Under the pieces are notes generated by a model. That model was not told the origin of the DNA. It ran no database searches and saw only the letters and a program-made list of their open reading frames with translations. Shown here piece after piece: positions 17,186 through 26,022 of a DNA stretch of 64,000 bases (position 1 is its first letter; each line of letters begins with the position of its first letter). The stretch lies in contig ONPN01000013.1 in the NCBI GenBank assembly GCA_900319695.1, positions 1 through 64,000 of the forward strand, read 5' to 3'. The DNA is from an uncultured Eubacteriales bacterium (GTDB lineage: Bacteria > Bacillota > Clostridia > Oscillospirales > Oscillospiraceae). The position numbers were made by a program, and so were the translations under genes.

Positions 17186-17911
17186 TCAGTTGCCGAAGAC
17201 CCAGAGATGGGTCACGCCGAAGGCCTCGCGGATGAAGTAGTTGAGCATCACAAAGAAGTAGCCCCAGGGTGCGGCGACGCCCGCGGCGTCAGAAACGCCG
17301 AGATCGCGGGCCATGAGCTTGGCGCGGTAGAGGTGGTAGGCGCTCGAGACAATGGCGACGCGGCCCTGCGGCTCATCCCCGCGCTCTCGTATGAGGTCAA
17401 AGGAATACTTGAGATTTTCCTGTGTGCTGGTGGCCTTCGGCTCCATGACGACGCGCTCCGGCGCGACGCCGTGGGCGATCAGCCAGTCGTGCATGGCCTG
17501 GGCCTCGGTGATCGTCTCGCCCTTGCCCATGCCGCCGGAGACGATGGCGACGGTCTCGGGGTGGGCGTCGAGATAGGCCTTCGTCCCCTCCAGACGGCGG
17601 ACCAGGGTCAGGGAGGGCTGATCCCCGTAGACCGCCGCGCCCAGGACGATCAGATAATCCCGCCCGGCGTCCGCGTCGGTGCGGGCGTTTTTGATGATGA
17701 AGTATTCCACAAAGCAGAAGTAGGCGAGGCCGAGGCAGGTCAGCACGACGATCACACGCCACAGCACGGCGGGGAGGAAGCGGTGAGCCAGCATCAGCGC
17801 CGCGATAAAGAGGCAGAGATAGCCCCACCAGGCGTAGCCCCTGAGGGCAAAGCGCAGGAACGCCGCCGCCGCGGTGAGGGCGGCGATCAGCGCCCAGAAT
17901 GATTTTTTCAT
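17186..17911 (-). CDS. YdcF family protein (DUF218, 241 aa)
   Basis: Three N-terminal membrane helices lead into a YdcF domain: LIVLGAAVYGDQPS, AIVSGGMGKGETITEA, VVMEPKATSTQENLKYS and IVSSAYHLYRA. This is the SanA/YdcF type often linked to envelope maintenance. The ATG overlaps the stop of the ABC-F gene (17908-17911), so translation is coupled. A second YdcF domain is encoded two genes downstream. Confidence 0.85.
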   Translation of the reverse strand: MKKSFWALIAALTAAAAFLRFALRGYAWWGYLCLFIAALMLAHRFLPAVLWRVIVVLTCLGLAYFCFVEYFIIKNARTDADAGRDYLIVLGAAVYGDQPSLTLVRRLEGTKAYLDAHPETVAIVSGGMGKGETITEAQAMHDWLIAHGVAPERVVMEPKATSTQENLKYSFDLIRERGDEPQGRVAIVSSAYHLYRAKLMARDLGVSDAAGVAAPWGYFFVMLNYFIREAFGVTHLWVFGN

Positions 17912-19779
17912 GCGTTCAGCTCCTCCCAGCGTTCGTACAGCTCCATGAGCTGCGCTTCCAGCTCTTCCTTCTCGGCGGCGAGCTCCATGAGCTTTTGATA
18001 GTCGCTGCCGTTTTCCTCCGCCTCCCGGTCAAGGGCGGCGGTCTTCTCCTCCAATCTGGCGATCTCGCGCTCAAGCTTCTGCACGGCCTTGTCGTTGTTC
18101 TTCGCTCTGACCGGCTTGCCCTTCTTCTCCTTCGGCGGCTCCTTCTGTTTTTCGATCTGCGCGACCAGCTCCTGCCGGTCCCGCCAGGCGCGAAACTCCT
18201 GATAGCTGCCGCGAAAATCGGTGATATGCCCGTCCCGGAGCTCCCAGACGCGGGTGGCGAATTTGTCGATGAAGTAGCGGTCGTGCGAGACGAACAGAAG
18301 TGTCTGCTCGTAATCGGACAGGGCGTCCTCCATCCACTCGCGGCTGGCGATGTCGAGATGGTTGGTCGGCTCGTCCAGGATCAGAAAGTTGATGTCCGCG
18401 CCCATGAGCATGCACAGGCGCAGCCTGCTCTTCTCGCCGCCGGAGAGGGCCCCGACGGGGGTGAACACATCCTCGCCCCGGAAGCCGAAGGCCGCGAGGC
18501 GGTCGCGCGCCTCCTGCGGCTGGCAGCGGCAGTCCCAGAGCATGGTGTCGAGGGCGGAGCGCTCCTCATTGGAAAAGCCGACGAGCTGCGGCAGATACGC
18601 GGTCCTCACCGTGGGGCCGAGATAGAGCCAGCCCCGGTCCGGCTTTTCAAGGTCCATGATGAGCTTGACGAGCGTGGATTTGCCGGTGCCGTTGTCGCCG
18701 ACGAGGGCGATGCGCTCCCCGCCGGTGACCAGGGCGTCAAGGCCGGAGAAGAGGGTGCGGTCCCCGTAGCGCTTTTCGACGCCGTCCATCACCAGCACCT
18801 CGTCGCCCACAAACTCGCGCTCCTTAAACTTCACGCTGAGCTTTTTCTGTTCGCTGGGCTTTTCGCTGCGGCTGAGCTTTTCAATGCGCTTTTCCATCGA
18901 AAAGGCGCGCTTGTGCAGCTTGTCGTTGCCCATGAAGGCCCAGAGGTGCATCTGCTCGGCCGCCCGTGTGAGCTGTTCGATCTTCGCCTGATCCTTCTCG
19001 TATTTCTTGAGCTTTTCCTCAAAGCGGCGCTGGCGCTCCTCAACGTAGAAGCTGTAGTTGCCGCTGTAAAACTCGGCCCTGCCGTCGCTGATCTCAATGC
19101 AGCGCTGCACCACCTTGTCGAGGAAGAAGCGGTCGTGGCTGATGGCGAGGACGGTGCCCTTGAAGTGCAGCAGATAGTCCTCCAGCCACTCCGTCGCCCG
19201 GAGGTCGAGGTGGTTGGTCGGCTCGTCCAGCAGGAGGATGTCGGTGTTTTCGAGGATCAGGCGCGCGAGGTTGACGCGGGTCTTCTCCCCGCCGGAGAGC
19301 AGGGCAAATTCCTGCGCGAGCATCGCGGGCGGGATGTCCAGACCGTTGGCCACGCGGGCGCGGTCCACGTCCATCTCATAGCCGCCGAGACGGCGAAAGT
19401 CCTCCTGGAGCCGGTCATACTCCCGCAGCAGGGCGGGGGACTGGTCATGCTCCATACGCTCGGTGAGCTCGTCAAGGCGTTCGCTGATGGCGTAGAGGCG
19501 GCGATGGGCGTCCTTTAAGACCATCTCGGTAGTCCAGCCCTCGGGGTAGACCGGGATCTGGGAGATGAGGCCGAGGCGCTTGCCAGGCGCAATGGCGATC
19601 TCGCCCTCGTCGGCGCGCAGCTCTCCCGTCAACAGGCGAAAGAGCGTGGTTTTCCCGCAGCCGTTGTGGCCGAGAATGCCGATGCGTTCGCCCTCGGTGA
19701 CGGTGAAGCTGAGACCGTCGAGCACGTTTCGGCCGATCTCAAAGGATTTTACAAGATTGCTGACGGATAGATCTGTCAT
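17908..19779 (-). CDS. ABC-F family ATPase (623 aa)
   Basis: Two ABC domains without membrane segments: Walker A GHNGCGKTT and GDNGTGKST, signatures LSGGEKTR and LSGGEKSR, Walker B LLLDEPTNHLD and LILDEPTNHLD, with a charged linker between and a C-terminal coiled coil (EIARLEEKTAALDREAEE). ABC-F proteins act on stalled ribosomes; this Uup/YdiF-like form is more likely housekeeping than a resistance factor, though resistance cannot be excluded. AGGA lies 9 bases before the ATG. A tandem repeat lies just upstream in its leader. Confidence 0.92.
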   Translation of the reverse strand: MTDLSVSNLVKSFEIGRNVLDGLSFTVTEGERIGILGHNGCGKTTLFRLLTGELRADEGEIAIAPGKRLGLISQIPVYPEGWTTEMVLKDAHRRLYAISERLDELTERMEHDQSPALLREYDRLQEDFRRLGGYEMDVDRARVANGLDIPPAMLAQEFALLSGGEKTRVNLARLILENTDILLLDEPTNHLDLRATEWLEDYLLHFKGTVLAISHDRFFLDKVVQRCIEISDGRAEFYSGNYSFYVEERQRRFEEKLKKYEKDQAKIEQLTRAAEQMHLWAFMGNDKLHKRAFSMEKRIEKLSRSEKPSEQKKLSVKFKEREFVGDEVLVMDGVEKRYGDRTLFSGLDALVTGGERIALVGDNGTGKSTLVKLIMDLEKPDRGWLYLGPTVRTAYLPQLVGFSNEERSALDTMLWDCRCQPQEARDRLAAFGFRGEDVFTPVGALSGGEKSRLRLCMLMGADINFLILDEPTNHLDIASREWMEDALSDYEQTLLFVSHDRYFIDKFATRVWELRDGHITDFRGSYQEFRAWRDRQELVAQIEKQKEPPKEKKGKPVRAKNNDKAVQKLEREIARLEEKTAALDREAEENGSDYQKLMELAAEKEELEAQLMELYERWEELNA

Positions 19780-19795
19780 GGTGTGGTTTCCTAAC

Positions 19796-19856
19796 TAATT
19801 TGGAGTTTGGAGTTTGGAGAGTGGAGAGTGGAGAGTGAAGAGTGAAGAGTGGAGTT
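19796..19856. repeat. GAGAGTG/GAGTTTG short tandem repeat
   Basis: About eight imperfect 7-base units (GGAGTTT, GGAGAGT, GAAGAGT) lie 17-77 bases upstream of the ABC-F start on the minus strand. A small GTCCCCTGCGGGGAC hairpin follows at 19861-19875. Confidence 0.8.
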
Positions 19857-19902
19857 ATGGTGTCCCCTGCGGGGACGGATTAAAAAAAAGGCAGGGGCGG
19901 TG

Positions 19903-20151
19903 TTATTCTTCGACCGTCCAGTCTTCGGTGTCCAGCGTCTCAATCTGCGGGAGCTTGGCGAATCTGCCCTGATTGTAGCCCACGCGGATGTCGGTTTTGA
20001 CCTGTTTCCCGTCTTCACCCGTGATCGTGAGGGTGACGGTCATGCTGTGCCGCCCTTCTTTTAAAATGCCGTGCTGCTTGACGATGCGCAGGCCGCTTTT
20101 CAGAAGGGCCTGAATCTTTCCGTCCTTAATGAGCTGAAGTAAGAACATCAT
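19903..20151 (-). CDS. Small protein of unknown function (82 aa)
   Basis: MMFLLQLIKDGKIQALLKSG begins an amphipathic 82-residue protein with a TVTLTITGEDGKQVKTDI beta-like stretch and an acidic end (LDTEDWTVEE). CAGGAGA lies 9 bases before the ATG, which supports real translation. No family, signal peptide or membrane helix is recognised. It stands alone between the ABC-F gene and a gene-free gap. Confidence 0.6.
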   Translation of the reverse strand: MMFLLQLIKDGKIQALLKSGLRIVKQHGILKEGRHSMTVTLTITGEDGKQVKTDIRVGYNQGRFAKLPQIETLDTEDWTVEE

Positions 20152-20539
20152 TTTGAATTTTCTCCTGTAATAAGAATTTTGTTTTTTTCACGCGAAAGAC
20201 ATTGGCTGCGATTTCTGAGTGGAAAAGCAGCTTGCTCACACTTACAAAACAGGCGGCAAGATATACGCCCACTTAGCGGCGCGAGCGTAAGCGAAGCCTT
20301 CCGCGGTCGGCGTGGCGCAGGAACGTATACCACTTGCGGGCAGAGCTGCGTGATGCGCGTTATCCGCGAGAGAAAGCTTCGGACATGAGAAACAACACCC
20401 GCGTCCAGCGGCCCTTTTCTTTCTTACACCGGGCGCGGCGCGTTCTTTCTTTTCGGGCAAGAGCCGAAAAGAAAGAATGGGGGGCGCAAATCGCAGATAA
20501 CGTCCTCTGAGCGCTTGGCAATCTACAGCAAAATACGAC
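20152..20539. other. Gene-free gap with one long hairpin
   Basis: No convincing gene. TTCTTTCTTTTCGG (20443-20456) pairs exactly with 20464-20477, a 14-base stem. The flanking sequence is GC-rich and may be decayed coding or repeat DNA; I see nothing else I can name. Confidence 0.55.
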
Positions 20540-21850
20540 CTACATATTCTTCACGGCCCACTGCAATACCTTGTTCGTGATGACGCCCGCGCGCGAGAGG
20601 CCGAAGCCGCCGCGCTCGATGAGCGTCACAAAGGCGTAGGGGTGGTCCTCGTCGTCCAGAAAGCCGACGAACCAGGAGTGCGAATCCCCGTCGCCGAGCT
20701 CCGCCGTGCCTGTCTTGGCGCAGATGGGAAGGCCGGGGAAGTTGGAGTCGGCCTCGTAGTGCGTGATGGCGTTATTGCGCATCAGGGCCTTGAGCCTGTC
20801 GGCGGTGGTGGGCAGGACAAGCTGGCTGGTCTCCGCCTGCTCGCCGGGGACGAAGTGCGGCTCGATGAGCGTGCCGCCGTTTGCCACCGCGCAGAGAAAG
20901 CGCAGCATGGAGTAGGGGACCACCATGTCGGTGGACTGGCCGATTCCGGCCCAGCCGGTCTCGGGGTCGCCCACAAATTCGAGCGGGAAGCTGCCGCGCA
21001 CGGTGGGGATGCCGTCGATGCTGTGCCCGTCCAGAAAGCCGTAGTCACGCGCATAGCGGATCAGGGTATTCTGCCCCACCTTGACCGCGATCTGCGCGAA
21101 AGCCACGTTGCAGGAGTTGGCCATGGCCTGCTCAAAGTTCTGGGTGTAGTGGTTGGCGACGCAGATGAAGGGCACGCCCGCGATCTTGAACTCGTCCTCG
21201 CAGTACCACTGCATACTGTCGAGACCCTTGATGTTCTCGATGGCCGCCGCGGCGGTCACGAGCTTGAAGATGGAGCCGGGGGTGAAGGAGGCCGAGATGC
21301 AGCGGTTGATGAACGCGCCGTCGCGCTGCTCGCCGCTGGTATCCAGGGGGTCGACCGAGGGGGCCGACACCATGCCCAGCAGCTCGCCCGTGCGGTAGTT
21401 GCACACCATCATGCAGCCGCTGGCCCAATCGCCGATGGCCTTGTAGATTTCGTTGTTGAGCCGCGCGTCGTAGGTCAGCTCCAGCTGGGTGCTGCGCCCG
21501 ACGTGGGTCGTGCCGGTCAGCAGGCTGAAGCCGTGCACGTCGTCCCAGAGCCGGGACAGGATGCCCGTGCCCGTGCGGCCCCAGTAGTCGCCGGTGATAT
21601 GGTAATTGGCCGCGCGGGTGACGCGGTCGGGGGAGTAGACGCTTCTCACCTCGTCAAAATAGGCGAGCGTGATGCCGTTGCGGTCCACAATGTGGCCGGT
21701 CGCGCCGGAATTGGCCCGGGCAAAATACAGGGCCCAGTCCTCGCCGTGCTCAATATAGCGCGTGAGGTAGACGCCCATGCCGAATATGACCAGCGCCGCA
21801 ATGAGCAGCACCGAAAAGGCGCGGTTGGTTATCTTTCTCGTGGCTGCCAC
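20540..21850 (-). CDS. Penicillin-binding transpeptidase, PbpA/FtsI-like (436 aa)
   Basis: One N-terminal helix and a transpeptidase domain with all three motifs: SIFK (in FTPGSIFKLVTA), SCN (AMANSCNVAFAQ) and KTGTAE. It lacks a long N-terminal dimerisation domain, which is like mycobacterial PbpA. It overlaps the upstream ftsW-like gene by 22 bases, so the two products are likely made together, as SEDS-PBP pairs are. The GTG at 21850 is the only usable start, but the GGGAGG before it is just one base away, so the exact start is uncertain. Confidence 0.88.
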   Translation of the reverse strand: MAATRKITNRAFSVLLIAALVIFGMGVYLTRYIEHGEDWALYFARANSGATGHIVDRNGITLAYFDEVRSVYSPDRVTRAANYHITGDYWGRTGTGILSRLWDDVHGFSLLTGTTHVGRSTQLELTYDARLNNEIYKAIGDWASGCMMVCNYRTGELLGMVSAPSVDPLDTSGEQRDGAFINRCISASFTPGSIFKLVTAAAAIENIKGLDSMQWYCEDEFKIAGVPFICVANHYTQNFEQAMANSCNVAFAQIAVKVGQNTLIRYARDYGFLDGHSIDGIPTVRGSFPLEFVGDPETGWAGIGQSTDMVVPYSMLRFLCAVANGGTLIEPHFVPGEQAETSQLVLPTTADRLKALMRNNAITHYEADSNFPGLPICAKTGTAELGDGDSHSWFVGFLDDEDHPYAFVTLIERGGFGLSRAGVITNKVLQWAVKNM

Positions 21851-23559
21851 ACCTCCCAGTCGGACAGATCCTCCTCCGCGTCCGTGTCCATGGACGCCTC
21901 CCGCACGGCGAAGCTGCCCTCGCGCCGGTTGTCGGCGCTCTTGATGAAGGCCATCATCATCCAGCAGGATAATAAAGACGTGCCGCCGCGCGAGACGAAG
22001 GGGAAGGTCACGCCGGTAAACGGCAGGATGTCCAGCGAGCCGAACACGTTCATCGCAAGCTGGGTCAGCAGCATGCTCATGGCCGCGCAGGCCGCAATGG
22101 AATAAAACGCCGAGCGGCCGTGCCGCGCGCTTCTGACCGCGAAGAGGGCCAGCACCAGCATCGCCGCCACCATGATGACGCCGATGATGAGGCCCTGCTC
22201 CTCACACACGACGGCAAAGACCATGTCGGTGTTCGCCGCGAAAATCTCCTTGAGCCAGCCGGAGCCCGCGCCCTTGCCGTAGAGCCCGCCCGAGGCGGCG
22301 GCGGACATGGCGCGCGTCTGCTGAAAGCCAGCGCCGTAGACGTCCTCCCACACATGGCCCCAGGTGGAAAAGCGCCGCGCGATATAGGGCTTGACGCTCA
22401 CGGCGAGGAAGGCCGCCATCGCCGCGCCCGACACGGCCAGCAGCACCGTGGCGATGGAGCCGGAGCGGAGATAGGAGATGACCAGGAAGGTCACAAAGAA
22501 GATCAGCGCCGTACCGAAGTCCCCGATCAGCGCGAGGGAGACCACGCAGAAAGCGGAGAACATGATGAACATATAGAGGTTTCGCCTGCGAAAGAGCCTG
22601 TCCAGCGTGGACGCGCCCGCGTAGACATAGCCGACCTTCACAAGCTCCGACGGCTGGAGAGAGAGACCCCCGATGGTCAGCCAGTTTCGCGCGCCCAGGA
22701 CCTTGTCGCTGAAGGCGATGTTGATGAACATGAGCAGAACCGTGCCGATCACCACCGCCGAGCGGGCGGCCGTGGAGCGCTCAAGGTCGCGCAGCCACCA
22801 GCCGAGTATCGCAAACAGCAGCACCGCCGCAATGGTGAGCAGGAGCTGTTTGAGCATCCCGTCCGGCGAGGACGAGGCCGCGACCGACATGCCGAGGGAG
22901 GTCAAGTAAAAGGCGATGGTCTCGATCTCAAAGCCGGATCGCTTCATAAAGCGCATGAAGTGATAGCAGCTCCACTCCAAAGCGATCAGGGCGGTAAAGG
23001 ACAGGGCCACCGCGCCGATGTTCTCCTGCCTCGGCGACAGGGCGTGCTGCAAAAGAAGGGTGAGCTGAAACACCGTCAGCTCCAAAAGCGTCCCGGCGGG
23101 GGAGACCTCATAGCCCGCGCGCTTGCGCTTTAAGTCCGCCTTCTCGCGTTTTTCTGGCGTGACGGCGCGAAAGCGGACCTTCTCGCCGCCGAGGTTCAGG
23201 GTGTCGCCGTCTTCGACCGGCAGGCCCCCGGGACCGGCTTTGGCGTATTTGATCCACACGCCCCCGCGCTGGAACACGTCGTACACGCGCCATTTGCCGC
23301 TGCCGCCGCGCCGGAGCACCGCGTGGGCGCGGCGCACGCCGGGGGAGATCACGCGCACGTCCGCGCTGAGAGAGCGGCCGATCAGGTTTTCCCAGTGCGT
23401 GAGCGGGTAGCTCTCGCCATCCCAGCGGAGATAGCCCCAGACCTCGGGCTCCACATGCTCGGACAGGAGGGAGCGGATGCAGCGCAGCAGCATCATGATG
23501 GACACGATAATGAGCACATATTTACTTAAAGCGAGGGTATAGTCCGCAAGCCCGTTCAT
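21829..23559 (-). CDS. FHA domain-FtsW/RodA/SpoVE fusion (576 aa)
   Basis: A short helix, then an FHA domain (about residues 40-140; IGRSLSADVRV then RRAHAVLRR, the usual GR/S/H pattern), then about ten membrane helices of the SEDS family with GARNWLTIGGLSLQPSELVK, a GDFGTALIFF loop and PFVSRGGTSLL. SEDS proteins polymerise peptidoglycan with a partner PBP, here encoded next. FHA domains bind phospho-threonine, so regulation by a Ser/Thr kinase is likely; no kinase gene is in this window. AAGGAGG precedes the ATG, and the promoter lies in the divergent region at 23592-23621. Confidence 0.9.
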   Translation of the reverse strand: MNGLADYTLALSKYVLIIVSIMMLLRCIRSLLSEHVEPEVWGYLRWDGESYPLTHWENLIGRSLSADVRVISPGVRRAHAVLRRGGSGKWRVYDVFQRGGVWIKYAKAGPGGLPVEDGDTLNLGGEKVRFRAVTPEKREKADLKRKRAGYEVSPAGTLLELTVFQLTLLLQHALSPRQENIGAVALSFTALIALEWSCYHFMRFMKRSGFEIETIAFYLTSLGMSVAASSSPDGMLKQLLLTIAAVLLFAILGWWLRDLERSTAARSAVVIGTVLLMFINIAFSDKVLGARNWLTIGGLSLQPSELVKVGYVYAGASTLDRLFRRRNLYMFIMFSAFCVVSLALIGDFGTALIFFVTFLVISYLRSGSIATVLLAVSGAAMAAFLAVSVKPYIARRFSTWGHVWEDVYGAGFQQTRAMSAAASGGLYGKGAGSGWLKEIFAANTDMVFAVVCEEQGLIIGVIMVAAMLVLALFAVRSARHGRSAFYSIAACAAMSMLLTQLAMNVFGSLDILPFTGVTFPFVSRGGTSLLSCWMMMAFIKSADNRREGSFAVREASMDTDAEEDLSDWEVWQPRER

Positions 23560-23591
23560 AAGGCTACCTCCTTTCCGGCAACAACTTAAAT

Positions 23592-23621
23592 ATTATACCA
23601 CATGACTGCCCATATTGACAA
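23592..23621 (-). promoter_or_regulatory. Minus-strand promoter for the FHA-ftsW operon
   Basis: Read on the minus strand: TTGTCA (23616-23621), 18-base spacer, TATAAT (23592-23597). Its -35 overlaps the -35 of the divergent promoter. Confidence 0.65.
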
Positions 23622-23643
23622 CCGTGCGCAACTAAACTACAAT
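23615..23643 (+). promoter_or_regulatory. Promoter for the NusG-II/Gx transporter operon
   Basis: TTGACA (23615-23620), 17-base spacer, TACAAT (23638-23643). The -10 is so close to the ATG at 23653 that the transcript would be nearly leaderless apart from AGGGAGG. Confidence 0.6.
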
Positions 23644-23652
23644 AGGGAGGCC

Positions 23653-24012
23653 ATGAAAAAAAGAACGTCTGTCATTTTCGGCCTGCTGTTTGCCGTCATC
23701 GTCATCGGCGGGCTGCTCAGTACTTTCCTGCTCGGCCGGGGAGAGGGGACGGTCGCGGTCATTTCTGTCGACGGAGAGGTGCTGGAAAGGATCGACCTCT
23801 CAAAAGTCAGAAAGCCCTACGACATGGATATCTCCACCGAATACGGGCACAATACCGTCCATGTGGAAAAGGGCGCGATCTCCGTCTCCGAGGCCGACTG
23901 CCCGGACAAGGTCTGCATGTACCAGGGCAGGCTCACCGGCAGCGGCATCCCCATCATCTGCATGCCCCACCGCCTGGTGATCGAAATCGAAGGCGGTGAC
24001 ATCGATGCCTAA
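23653..24012 (+). CDS. NusG domain II-containing protein (119 aa)
   Basis: One membrane helix after MKKRTSV, then a beta-barrel domain with ISVDGEVLERIDLSK and the Cys motif DCPDKVCMYQG, ending in ICMPHRLVIEI. This is the NusG domain-II family of small exported proteins with two conserved Cys regions. GGGAGG precedes ATG 23653; the frame extends upstream without a ribosome site. It overlaps the Gx transporter start by 8 bases. The pair is a common Firmicutes arrangement, sometimes near FMN-transfer or quinone genes; the function is not settled. Confidence 0.82.
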   Translation: MKKRTSVIFGLLFAVIVIGGLLSTFLLGRGEGTVAVISVDGEVLERIDLSKVRKPYDMDISTEYGHNTVHVEKGAISVSEADCPDKVCMYQGRLTGSGIPIICMPHRLVIEIEGGDIDA

Positions 24013-24505
24013 GACCAGAAAGCTCACGCTGATGGCGCTTTTGACCGCAATCGCCCTGACGGTGTTCGTGATCGAAAACCAGATCCCCGCGCCGGTCCCC
24101 GTCCCGGGCGTCAAGCTCGGTCTTGCCAACATCGTCACCCTCATCACAATGAAGCTGCTGGGGAAGAGGGAGGCCGGGGCGGTGCTGCTCGTGCGCGTGC
24201 TGATGGGCTCCATGTTCGCGGGCAGCCCCTCCACGCTCCTGTTCAGCGCGGCGGGCGGTGCGCTTGCGTATGCGGTGATGTGCCTGACCGTGGGCATGTT
24301 CGCCGATAATCAGCTCTGGATCGTCTCGGCCCTCGCGGGGGTCGCGCACAACGCGGGACAGCTCGCCGCCTGCGTCTTCGTCGTGAAGACCCCGGGCGTC
24401 TTCGCCTACGCCCCGGTTCTGGCCGCCTCCGGCGTCATCACCGGCGTGTTCACCGGCCTTGCGGCGCAGTATCTGCTCAAGGCGCTGAAAAAGACAAAGT
24501 TCTGA
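24005..24505 (+). CDS. Gx transporter family / heptaprenyl diphosphate synthase component I-like (166 aa)
   Basis: Five to six membrane helices with IENQIPAPVPVPGVKLGLAN and the Gly-rich AGSPSTLLFSAAGGALA, typical of PF07456, now usually called the Gx transporter family and similar to ECF S-components. The ATG overlaps the end of the NusG-II gene; GGCGGTG provides the ribosome site. A small-molecule uptake role with the NusG-II partner is likely; the older name as a heptaprenyl diphosphate synthase component is doubtful. Confidence 0.82.
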   Translation: MPKTRKLTLMALLTAIALTVFVIENQIPAPVPVPGVKLGLANIVTLITMKLLGKREAGAVLLVRVLMGSMFAGSPSTLLFSAAGGALAYAVMCLTVGMFADNQLWIVSALAGVAHNAGQLAACVFVVKTPGVFAYAPVLAASGVITGVFTGLAAQYLLKALKKTKF

Positions 24506-24513
24506 GCGCCCCT

Positions 24514-24631
24514 GCCTCCCCTGAAAGGGGAGGTGGCTTGACCCGATCTCCCGCGAGGGGCGAGCCGGAGGGGTTTACGCAGGACGGACACACCCCTCAG
24601 TCATCCGGCTTGCGTGAGACGCCGGGGAGCC
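24514..24631. repeat. Dispersed repeat with GCCTCCCCTGAAAGGGGAGG ends, copy 2
   Basis: Left end identical to copy 1; the middle has GAGCCGGAGGGGTTT and ACACCCCTCAGTCATCCGG. The right end is cut to GGGGAGCC. Confidence 0.7.
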
Positions 24632-24715
24632 ATGCGTATTGCGAACACTTTTAATTCGTATATCCGAGGGCGTATTGCCCTCGCATCACAAACAACAGAA
24701 AGGCAGAAAACAAAC

Positions 24716-25540
24716 ATGAGCGAATGCACACACGATTGCTCCACCTGCTCTCAGAGCTGCTCCGAGCGCCAGGCGGAGAGCTTCAAAAAGAATCTGCGCG
24801 AGGGCGCCAGCGTCAAAAAGGTCATCGCGGTCGTCAGCGGCAAGGGCGGCGTGGGCAAGTCCCTGGTCACCTCCCTGATGGCGTCCGAGATGCAGCGCCG
24901 CGGCCACAACTGCGCCGTGCTGGACGCGGACATCACCGGCCCCTCCATCCCCAAGTCCTTCGGCATCCATGAGCCCTGCATGGGCACGGACGAGTACCTC
25001 CTGCCCGCGCGTACCCACACGGGGATGCAGATCATGTCCATGAACCTCATCCTCGAGGAGGAGACCACCCCCGTCGTATGGCGCGGCCCCGTCATCGCGG
25101 GCGCTGTGACCCAATTCTGGACGGACGTGCTGTGGCAGGATGTGGATTATATGTTCGTCGACATGCCTCCCGGAACGGGCGACGTGCCGCTGACCGTCTT
25201 CCAGTCCCTCCCGGTGGACGGCATCGTGATCGTCACCACCCCGCAGGACCTCGTCGGCATGATCGTGGAGAAGGCCGTCAACATGGCGGGCCTGATGAAC
25301 ATCCCGGTCATCGGCCTGGTCGAGAACATGAGCTATTTTAAGTGCCCCGACTGCGGCAAAGAGTATTCCATCTTCGGCAAGAGCACCGTGGAGGAGCTCG
25401 CCAAGCAGCACGGCATCGCCCACTTTGTCAGACTCCCCATCGACCCCGTCGTCACCACCATGGTCGACGCGGGCGAGGTCGAGCAGGTCAGCGGCGAGAA
25501 CATCAGCCCCATCGTTGACGTGATCGAAAAGGAGCTCTGA
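24716..25540 (+). CDS. Mrp/NBP35-type iron-sulfur carrier ATPase (274 aa)
   Basis: A P-loop ATPase of the Mrp/ApbC family: VVSGKGGVGKSLVTS, DADITGPSIPK, VDMPPGTGDVPLT and the C-terminal CPDCG pair that holds a bridging FeS cluster. The N-terminus has extra cysteines (CTHDCSTCSQSC). ATG 24716 is behind a weak AAAGG; upstream codons lie next to the repeat and look non-coding. The gene is one base before a NifX-like gene, a pairing common in anaerobes and suited to FeS trafficking. nifS and nifU lie 1.6 kb further on. Confidence 0.9.
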   Translation: MSECTHDCSTCSQSCSERQAESFKKNLREGASVKKVIAVVSGKGGVGKSLVTSLMASEMQRRGHNCAVLDADITGPSIPKSFGIHEPCMGTDEYLLPARTHTGMQIMSMNLILEEETTPVVWRGPVIAGAVTQFWTDVLWQDVDYMFVDMPPGTGDVPLTVFQSLPVDGIVIVTTPQDLVGMIVEKAVNMAGLMNIPVIGLVENMSYFKCPDCGKEYSIFGKSTVEELAKQHGIAHFVRLPIDPVVTTMVDAGEVEQVSGENISPIVDVIEKEL

Positions 25541-25541
25541 G

Positions 25542-25949
25542 ATGACGGTCGCGGTAGCATACCACAACGGCGAGATCGGACAGCACTTCGGCCACGCGGA
25601 CATGTTTGCCATCTATGAGTACGAGGGCGCGGACGTCAACCGCTGCGTAAAGCGCCTGGTCGAGACGGGCGAGCGCCACGGTCACGAGCAGATGGCGGAG
25701 CTCATGCGCGAGCTCAAGGTCGACGCGGTCATCTCCGGCAATATGGGCGGGGAGGCCAAGGCGGCGCTTTTAAGCCTCGGCATCGTCCCCATCGCGGGCT
25801 TTGAGGGCGACGCCGACAAGGCCGCCGACCTGCTCATCCTGGGCGAGCTGCCCATTTTGCAGGGCGAGGGCTTCTGCGCGGGCGGCTGCACCGGCTGCGG
25901 TGAATGCGGCGGCTGCGGCAGCGCGGGCGACTGCGGCTGCGGCTGCTGA
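25542..25949 (+). CDS. NifX/dinitrogenase-cofactor-like protein with Cys-rich tail (135 aa)
   Basis: The first 100 residues have the NifX/NifB-C fold (PF02579): VAVAYHNGEIGQHFGHADMF, VDAVISGNMGGEAKAAL. The tail is packed with Cys and Gly (FCAGGCTGCGECGGCGSAGD) and could bind iron or a cluster. Despite the name this family is widespread in non-fixers, and there are no nif structural genes here. It starts one base after the Mrp stop and probably works with it. Confidence 0.87.
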   Translation: MTVAVAYHNGEIGQHFGHADMFAIYEYEGADVNRCVKRLVETGERHGHEQMAELMRELKVDAVISGNMGGEAKAALLSLGIVPIAGFEGDADKAADLLILGELPILQGEGFCAGGCTGCGECGGCGSAGDCGCGC

Positions 25950-25973
25950 TACGGAGAACAACACAAACAAAAC

Positions 25974-26012
25974 ACCGGCTTTCCCGAAAACGGGAAGGCC
26001 GGTACTTTTATG
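25974..26012 (+). terminator. Terminator after the NifX-like gene
   Basis: ACCGGCTTTCCCG (25974-25986) pairs with 25991-26003 (one G-U), AAAA loop, followed by ACTTTTA. It also lies before the convergent DegV stop. Confidence 0.75.
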
Positions 26013-26022
26013 GAGGCGGTTA

